From Gammaproteobacteria bacterium (GTDB lineage: Bacteria > Pseudomonadota > Gammaproteobacteria > S012-40): a stretch of 8,981 nucleotides of DNA. The translations under genes and the position numbers were made by a program. The stretch lies in contig JAOUPJ010000144.1 in the NCBI GenBank assembly GCA_029879945.1, forward strand, positions 1-8,981. Direction: 5' to 3'. The notes beneath the pieces are model-generated. The model was not told the origin of the DNA and did not search any database. It saw only the letters and a program-made list of their open reading frames with translations. Below are positions 6,618-8,981 of this stretch, piece by piece. How positions within the stretch are numbered: the stretch's first letter is position 1; the number at the start of each line of letters is the position of its first letter.

Positions 6618-7964
6618 ATGTGGTCCAATTTTATGAATAAAAATAGTTTATATATTTGCTTAGCAATGAGTATCAGCTCCACTTCCTTAGCCAATGATGA
6701 CAAGCTAATAGAGGAAGCGAAGAAGCTGATTAATAACGGTAAGCCAAATGCCGCATATATCCTTTTGGAAAAACGTATGAATCAGCTATCAGGAAAAAAG
6801 GAGTTTGACTATTTTCTGGGGCTATCTGCGTTGCAGAGTGACAGGCCGGGTGAGGCAATTTTTGCGCTAACCCGCGCAGTCACCACTGATCCTAAATTTG
6901 GTGGCGCCAAAGTAGACCTGGCCAGAGCCTACTACAATGTGAGTGCCTACAAAGAATCAAAAGGTGAATTTGAAGAGGCCTTGGCATTAAACCCACCTGC
7001 AGAAACACGGGGCGTGATTAAACAGTATCTAACCGCTATAGACCAGAATTTGAAAACAGGGCCCAGTTACAAGTTGGACTTTGAATTGGGTAGCGGTTTT
7101 GATAGCAATGTGAACTCCGCCACCGATGAACTGAGTTACGGCCCATGGGTGCTGTCTGAAACGAGCAGAGCACGCAACTCAACCGTGCAAAAATTCTCTA
7201 CGACTGCCTCGACAACTATACCAGTGAATAACCGCTGGAGTACGGAGTTAGGCACCTATTTAGCCCGCAGCAGTTATCCTGATGCTGCATTCGTTAACAG
7301 TGACGTGGGGGTATTGTTTACATCACTGAGCAGGAATACTTACTCCCACCACAATGCACTTAGACTACAGCATCATCGCTTTTTTCTGGCCAATCAGTTA
7401 GACACAGCCAAAAAGGACGAGAATAACTTTGGTACCAAGATTCACTACCAATACGGATACAGGGTAAGCAAACTCAGCCGAGTGAACTCGGAAGTGTCTT
7501 TTGGTCAACTACGCTTTGCTGAAGAATTCAAAACCCGCAATGTGGATCAAGTGGGTGTAAATCTAGGGTGGAATCAATTTCATCGCTCAGACACTCAGTG
7601 GTCACATAGTATTGCGTTGGCCATGGGGCAAGATAATGCCGTTGAGAATAAATCTCCATATGGCAAGGACTATGGTAGCGTCAATCTTTCCGCCCAACTT
7701 GGAACTAATCTTAAAACCTCACTTATTTTTAACGCAAGCTATATGATCGGTAAGTTTCACGGGGGATTTTTAAATACCGATTTGAGCAGTTCATCACGTT
7801 TGGACCGTGTGCTGGGTCTCACAGCGGGCACCCATATCCGGCCGATAAGGAACTGGGCGATAAGACCTATGGTGTCTTACTCAAAGCAAAGTTCTACTAT
7901 CGATCTATATGACTATGAGCGCCTGAATGTAGTAGTTAACCTACGATACACAATGGGCAGTTAG
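6618..7964 (+). CDS. TPR plus beta-barrel outer-membrane protein, Slam/DUF560 (type XI secretion)-like
   Basis: An exported protein of 448 residues. The longest form is listed. The ATG at 6633 (443 residues) gives a cleaner signal peptide, MNKNSLYICLAMS... ending SLA before NDD; neither start has a strong ribosome site. After the signal, residues to about 140 form tetratricopeptide-like helices (YFLGLSALQSDRPGEAI and DLARAYYNVSAYKESKGEF stretches). From GSGFDSNVN (about residue 160) to the end the protein consists of alternating, aromatic-rich strands typical of an outer-membrane barrel. TPR then barrel with a DSNVN-type junction is the layout of Slam/DUF560 proteins, which move lipoproteins or soluble cargo across the outer membrane. 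The C-terminus, LRYTMGS, lacks the usual final aromatic. A likely cargo gene follows after 14 nt. An alternative is a porin-like partner in a different FecR-associated system. Family call from pattern recognition only. Confidence 0.7.
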   Translation: MWSNFMNKNSLYICLAMSISSTSLANDDKLIEEAKKLINNGKPNAAYILLEKRMNQLSGKKEFDYFLGLSALQSDRPGEAIFALTRAVTTDPKFGGAKVDLARAYYNVSAYKESKGEFEEALALNPPAETRGVIKQYLTAIDQNLKTGPSYKLDFELGSGFDSNVNSATDELSYGPWVLSETSRARNSTVQKFSTTASTTIPVNNRWSTELGTYLARSSYPDAAFVNSDVGVLFTSLSRNTYSHHNALRLQHHRFFLANQLDTAKKDENNFGTKIHYQYGYRVSKLSRVNSEVSFGQLRFAEEFKTRNVDQVGVNLGWNQFHRSDTQWSHSIALAMGQDNAVENKSPYGKDYGSVNLSAQLGTNLKTSLIFNASYMIGKFHGGFLNTDLSSSSRLDRVLGLTAGTHIRPIRNWAIRPMVSYSKQSSTIDLYDYERLNVVVNLRYTMGS

Positions 7965-7967
7965 TCC

Positions 7968-7972
7968 GGAGG
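7968..7972 (+). promoter_or_regulatory. Strong ribosome binding site of the FecR-domain gene
   Basis: GGAGG, six bases before the ATG at 7979, lies entirely in the 14-nt gap after the preceding stop codon. It is far stronger than the site of the barrel gene, suggesting the second product is made in greater amount, as expected for cargo versus transporter. Confidence 0.8.
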
Positions 7973-7978
7973 TGGAAT

Positions 7979-8981
7979 ATGAAAAAGACAAACCAAAAGT
8001 CTAAAAGCAATTCGGCAGTTTTTCTGCTCGCGTTGGCTTTGGTATGTCTGGTTGCCGTACCTGCAACATCCAGCGCAAATAGCGACGGTGAAGCAATATT
8101 CGTACTTGGAACAGCATCTTTGATCAAAGGAGACGGTTCAGAGGTGATGTTGACTAAAGGTGATGCGGTAAACGAAGGCGACACAGTAAGCACCTCCAAA
8201 AATGGCCAGGTCCAACTCAGAATGAGCGATGGTGGCCTTATTGCGGTTCGTCCCGCCAGTGAATTTCTCATTACCGCCTATAAACACAACGGTGGCGCAC
8301 AAGACAAGAGTTTTTTTAAGCTCGTTAAAGGCAGCTTCCGCTCCTTAACTGGCGCAATTGGCAAAACCAATAAGCAAGCCTATCGTGTTCAAACGCCAGT
8401 TGCCACAATCGGCATACGTGGAACCGATTATACCGCGCGTTATTGCGCCGGAGACTGTGTTGACGCAGTCAATGGTCTGTACGTTGGTGTGATGAGCGGC
8501 GGCGTAGTCGTAGACAATGGCGTCGCTGGCCTGGATGTGAATCCCGGTGAATTCGGTTTCGTTGCCGACACCGTTTCTGAACCTGTGCTGTTGGATTCGG
8601 CCCCCGGCAATCTACTCTTTGCCAGCACGGGCACTTCAGATTCAACTAATACTTCCAGTGCTTCCAATAGCGATGCAGCATTGGCCGTGATGGGTACCGA
8701 TTCGAGTGGCGTTAACACAGAGTTTACAACGGCAACAATTTACGGCTCAACTAGCGTAGCCGTGTCAAAAATTGCTATTTCCAGCACTGGAACGACTGGC
8801 CTCTATGACTCGGCAACAGGTGGCACTGTCGTGAGTTCATCTGCACCCAATACAGATGGTATCAGTTGGGGCGTGTGGTCAGCGGGCAGTGGTATTTCTG
8901 CCGACACCAGTGGATCTGGGTCAACGGTAATCGACAGTACTACTGAGGTGCACTGGATTTCAGGTACGCTGGAAGACTCCG
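7979..8981 (+). CDS. Exported FecR-domain protein, C-terminus beyond window
   Basis: An open frame of 334 codons without a stop. A signal peptide is clear: basic n-region (KKTNQKSK), hydrophobic core at residues 13-28, and a probable cut after A33 (SSA). C23 is preceded by V, so there is no lipobox. Residues about 40-200 form a FecR domain: VLGTASLIKGDG, LTKGDAVNEGDTV, QLRMSDGGLIAVRP, then YRVQTPVATIGIRGTDY (to residue 151) and a CAGDC pair (C156, C160). FecR domains here act outside the cytoplasm and need not be anti-sigma regulators; no FecI or TonB receptor gene is seen. From about residue 210 the chain is rich in Ser, Thr and Gly. ISWGVW (295-300) and VHWISGT (324-330) look like the start of a beta-rich, possibly TbpB-type barrel region. 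It is probably co-transcribed with the barrel gene; I infer that it is the cargo. Confidence 0.82.
   Translation, partial: MKKTNQKSKSNSAVFLLALALVCLVAVPATSSANSDGEAIFVLGTASLIKGDGSEVMLTKGDAVNEGDTVSTSKNGQVQLRMSDGGLIAVRPASEFLITAYKHNGGAQDKSFFKLVKGSFRSLTGAIGKTNKQAYRVQTPVATIGIRGTDYTARYCAGDCVDAVNGLYVGVMSGGVVVDNGVAGLDVNPGEFGFVADTVSEPVLLDSAPGNLLFASTGTSDSTNTSSASNSDAALAVMGTDSSGVNTEFTTATIYGSTSVAVSKIAISSTGTTGLYDSATGGTVVSSSAPNTDGISWGVWSAGSGISADTSGSGSTVIDSTTEVHWISGTLEDS

Noticed and set aside
6362..6703. Minus-strand open frame of 113 codons in the AT-rich leader
   Set aside because: It overlaps the signal-peptide coding region of the plus-strand barrel gene, has no recognisable domain and a low-complexity AT-driven composition. 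Overlapping antisense coding is unlikely.
8036..8050. Lipobox around C23 of the FecR-domain protein
   Set aside because: The residue before the cysteine is Val, not Gly, Ala or Ser, and a better signal-peptidase I site follows at A33.
7936..8271. Minus-strand open frame antisense to the FecR-domain gene
   Set aside because: The plus-strand frame has a strong ribosome site, a signal peptide and FecR motifs; the antisense product has none.
8440..8718. Minus-strand Pro/Ser/Thr-rich open frame
   Set aside because: Mirror of the Ser/Thr/Gly-rich plus-strand region; no independent support.

Overview
The window looks like the chromosome of a gammaproteobacterium, species not identifiable from the sequence. 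This rests on three things: a proteobacterial sdhCDAB operon with a short-form SdhC, a divergent ygfZ, and a REC-PP2C-HATPase/STAS pair of the Pseudomonas HsbR/HsbA and Shewanella CrsR/CrsA type. No tRNA, rRNA, CRISPR array, insertion sequence or attachment site was seen.

Left part (1-2943, minus strand): succinate dehydrogenase operon in the order sdhC-sdhD-sdhA-sdhB. sdhC/sdhD overlap by 4 nt and sdhD/sdhA by 1 nt. sdhB follows sdhA after a 73-nt gap and is cut by the window edge. A good sigma70-type promoter (TTGAAC, 17 bp, TATAGT) lies at 2943-2915, overlapped by palindromes and a 10-bp-phased repeat that look like an operator. All key SdhA, SdhB, SdhC and SdhD residues that fall inside the window are present.

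Middle (3057-6117): ygfZ (plus strand) is divergent from sdh and encodes the folate-binding Fe-S maintenance protein, a logical neighbour for an Fe-S respiratory enzyme. It meets, tail to tail with a 4-nt overlap, a minus-strand two-gene partner-switching module: a STAS anti-sigma factor antagonist, then a 560-aa response regulator with a PP2C phosphatase and a kinase-type ATPase domain. By analogy the ATPase domain would phosphorylate the STAS protein and/or bind a sigma or anti-sigma factor, the phosphatase would reset it, and the receiver domain would choose between the two states. The final target is not encoded here.

Right part (6118-8981): a gene-free, AT-rich leader of about 500 bp with several inverted and direct repeats separates the module from a divergent plus-strand cassette. 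The first gene encodes an exported TPR plus beta-barrel outer-membrane protein resembling Slam/DUF560 (type XI secretion) translocators. The second, 14 nt downstream, encodes an exported FecR-domain protein with a Ser/Thr/Gly-rich region that runs off the window. I infer a transporter/cargo pair, possibly under control of the divergent signalling module. This pairing is the most interesting part of the window.
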